Below, piece by piece: positions 62,785 to 64,000 of a stretch of DNA of 64,000 nt. Location: contig NZ_FSRM01000002.1 of the NCBI RefSeq assembly GCF_900141745.1, positions 1,240,001 through 1,304,000 of the forward strand, read 5' to 3'. The position numbers and the translations under genes were made by a program. How positions within the stretch are numbered: position 1 is the first letter of the stretch; every line of letters starts with the position of its first letter. Under the pieces are notes generated by a model. The model had not been told where the DNA came from and ran no database searches. It saw only the letters and a list, made by a program, of their open reading frames with translations. Origin of the DNA: Paraburkholderia phenazinium. Lineage in GTDB: Bacteria; Pseudomonadota; Gammaproteobacteria; Burkholderiales; Burkholderiaceae.

Positions 62785-63777
62785 ATGATTCGAATCGCCG
62801 TACTCGGTGCTGGCCGCATTGGTCGCATTCACGCTGGCAACGTCGCCGCGAGCCCGAACGCAAAACTGGTCGTCGTTGCGGATCCTGTTGAGAAGGCTGC
62901 GACCTCGCTTGCGGAAAGACTTGGCTGTGAAGCGTCGACGGATGCTTCGGCCGTCCTCGATCGCGATGACATCGATGCTGTGGTCATCGGCACGCCGACG
63001 GATACCCACATCACATTCATGTTGAAAGCCGTGGCGAACGGCAAGGCTGTGCTGTGCGAGAAGCCTATCGACCTCGACATGGAAAAGTCGCTCGCCGCGG
63101 CGAACACGGTCGAACGCCTCGGCGGCCGTGTGATGCTCGCGTTTAACCGTCGCTTCGATCCGACGTCCCAGGCCTTCCGCAAGGCGATCGATGCAGGCGA
63201 TGTCGGCGAAGTGCGCCAGGTCATCATCTCCAGTCGCGATCCGGGCATGCCGCCGCGCGATTACGTCGAGCACTCCGGCGGGATCTTCCGCGATATGGTG
63301 ATTCACGATCTCGACATGGCCCGCTGGCTGCTGGGCGAAGAGCCGGTCGAAGTCATGGCAACGGCAAGCCGGCTCGTCGATCCGTCGCTGGAAGCGCTCG
63401 GCGACTTCGACACGGTGATGGTGCAGCTTCGCACCGCGTCGGGCAAGCAATGTCACATCAATTGCTGTCGCGAGGCGCTGTACGGCTACGACCAGCGTAT
63501 GGAAGTGTCCGGCTCCAAGGGCATGCTTCTGCAGGAAAACCTTCGCCCCTCGACGATCCGTCGCTGGACGAAGGACGCAACCGATGTTCGCGAACCGCTC
63601 CTGAACTTCTTCCTCGAGCGCTATGAAGCGGCTTACAAGGCCGAGCTCGAAGCATTCGTCGAAGCGCTGCGTACGAATTCGCCCCTGCCGACCTCGGTGC
63701 AGGACGGCCTCAAGGCATTGCGTCTGGCTGAGTGTGCGCTCGAGTCCGCGGTGTCGGAGAAGACGGTCAAGGTGTAA
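62785..63777 (+). CDS. Gfo/Idh/MocA oxidoreductase, inositol 2-dehydrogenase-like
   Basis: A 330-residue dehydrogenase with GGAG 6 bases before ATG 62785. The Rossmann motif is AVLGAGRIGRIHAGNVA, followed by the family CEKPIDLD. The catalytic region GGIFRDMVIHDLDMARWLLG has the Lys/Asp/His arrangement of IolG-type myo-inositol 2-dehydrogenases. It probably oxidises a cyclitol or sugar to a keto form with NAD. It is 42 bases after the epimerase-like gene and 24 bases before another family member, so all belong to one operon led by the dioxygenase. Confidence 0.88.
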   Translation: MIRIAVLGAGRIGRIHAGNVAASPNAKLVVVADPVEKAATSLAERLGCEASTDASAVLDRDDIDAVVIGTPTDTHITFMLKAVANGKAVLCEKPIDLDMEKSLAAANTVERLGGRVMLAFNRRFDPTSQAFRKAIDAGDVGEVRQVIISSRDPGMPPRDYVEHSGGIFRDMVIHDLDMARWLLGEEPVEVMATASRLVDPSLEALGDFDTVMVQLRTASGKQCHINCCREALYGYDQRMEVSGSKGMLLQENLRPSTIRRWTKDATDVREPLLNFFLERYEAAYKAELEAFVEALRTNSPLPTSVQDGLKALRLAECALESAVSEKTVKV

Positions 63778-63801
63778 CGGGAAATCCGGAGGAGATAAGA
63801 C

Positions 63802-64000
63802 ATGACACGAAAGATTGGTGCCAACGAAACGTTAGGCGTGGCGTGCCTCGGTATTACGCATCCGCACACGTCCGGTCGGGTCAAGGCGATCCAGCGTCGT
63901 ACCGACGCGAAGATGCTCGGCGCGTGGGACACCAGTCCGCTGCTCGAGCCATTCGTGGATGCGCTCGGTCTGGAAGTGCGCACGAAAGACGATATTCTCG
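63802..64000 (+). CDS. Gfo/Idh/MocA oxidoreductase, partial (runs off window)
   Basis: An open frame from ATG 63802 with GGAGGAG 8 bases upstream, continuing past the right edge (66 codons visible). It begins MTRKIGANETLGVACLGITHPHTSG and continues VKAIQRRTDAKMLGAWDTS, a variant Rossmann start of Gfo/Idh/MocA oxidoreductases in which the glycine motif reads CLGITHPH. It is the next gene of the dioxygenase operon. Function beyond family cannot be judged from this fragment. Confidence 0.75.
   Translation, partial: MTRKIGANETLGVACLGITHPHTSGRVKAIQRRTDAKMLGAWDTSPLLEPFVDALGLEVRTKDDIL

Noticed and set aside
61855..63456. A 533-codon minus-strand frame across two genes
   Set aside because: It lies opposite the epimerase-like and oxidoreductase genes, both with good ribosome sites and motifs; the antisense protein has no recognisable features.
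1..64000. tRNA or rRNA genes, CRISPR arrays, insertion sequences, prophage
   Set aside because: I looked for cloverleaf ends, regular spaced repeats, DDE or tyrosine recombinase motifs and phage structural proteins and found none that I could support.

Overview
The window looks like part of a GC-rich chromosome or megaplasmid of a Burkholderiales bacterium (Paraburkholderia/Caballeronia type). Support comes from two Burkholderia-style trimeric porins, many LysR/TetR/AraC regulators, numerous major facilitator permeases of the anion:cation symporter kind, a tcuA/tcuB tricarballylate locus, and a Tsx-like 'outer envelope protein'. I saw no rRNA, tRNA, insertion sequence, phage gene or CRISPR array. 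It reads as a catabolic accessory region.

Region 1 (1-1573): a partial double-glycine-leader peptide gene, an LRAT-fold papain-like protein and a small conserved-type hypothetical. Region 2 (1577-4357): a Tat-exported esterase, an O-methyltransferase-like protein and a divergent TetR regulator with a candidate operator between them. Region 3 (4503-15555): a long one-way operon for cleavage of a polyhydroxylated aromatic ring. It holds two dihydroxyphthalate-decarboxylase-like proteins, a LigJ-type 4-oxalomesaconate hydratase, a second amidohydrolase, a permease, a LigB-type extradiol dioxygenase, an HpcH/HpaI aldolase, a ThDP decarboxylase-like enzyme and an exported beta-propeller protein, and it ends in a clear terminator. 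Region 4 (15659-27149): two further permeases, a Tsx-like outer-membrane channel, a porin, an AraC regulator, an exported lactonase-like beta-propeller and a TonB-dependent receptor. Four promoters in regions 3-4 share a 37-bp element followed by a similarly spaced -10-like hexamer, so I infer one regulon for ring cleavage, uptake and lactone handling.

Region 5 (27724-30386): an RsgA-type GTPase, a 38-codon ORF with a strong Shine-Dalgarno, and a LysR regulator. Region 6 (30493-39927): an amidohydrolase, a D-2-hydroxyacid dehydrogenase, two permeases and a class II aldolase, convergent with LysR-tcuA-tcuB; this suggests polycarboxylate or hydroxyacid use. Region 7 (39979-49440): an orphan solute-binding lipoprotein overlapping a Cache-HAMP-PAS-GGDEF-EAL protein, a class I fructose-bisphosphate aldolase, a TPR-glycosyltransferase fusion and an ankyrin protein.

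Region 8 (49541-53478): a complete ribose-type sugar ABC importer. Region 9 (53763-57719): an SDR/TetR divergent pair with two palindromic operators, a small exported protein and a chemoreceptor. Region 10 (57881-64000): a porin, a LysR regulator and an intradiol dioxygenase followed by a TIM-barrel epimerase and two Gfo/Idh/MocA oxidoreductases. A second shared promoter element lies upstream of both the porin and the dioxygenase. Function calls rest on reading motifs and remembered family patterns; no database search was possible.
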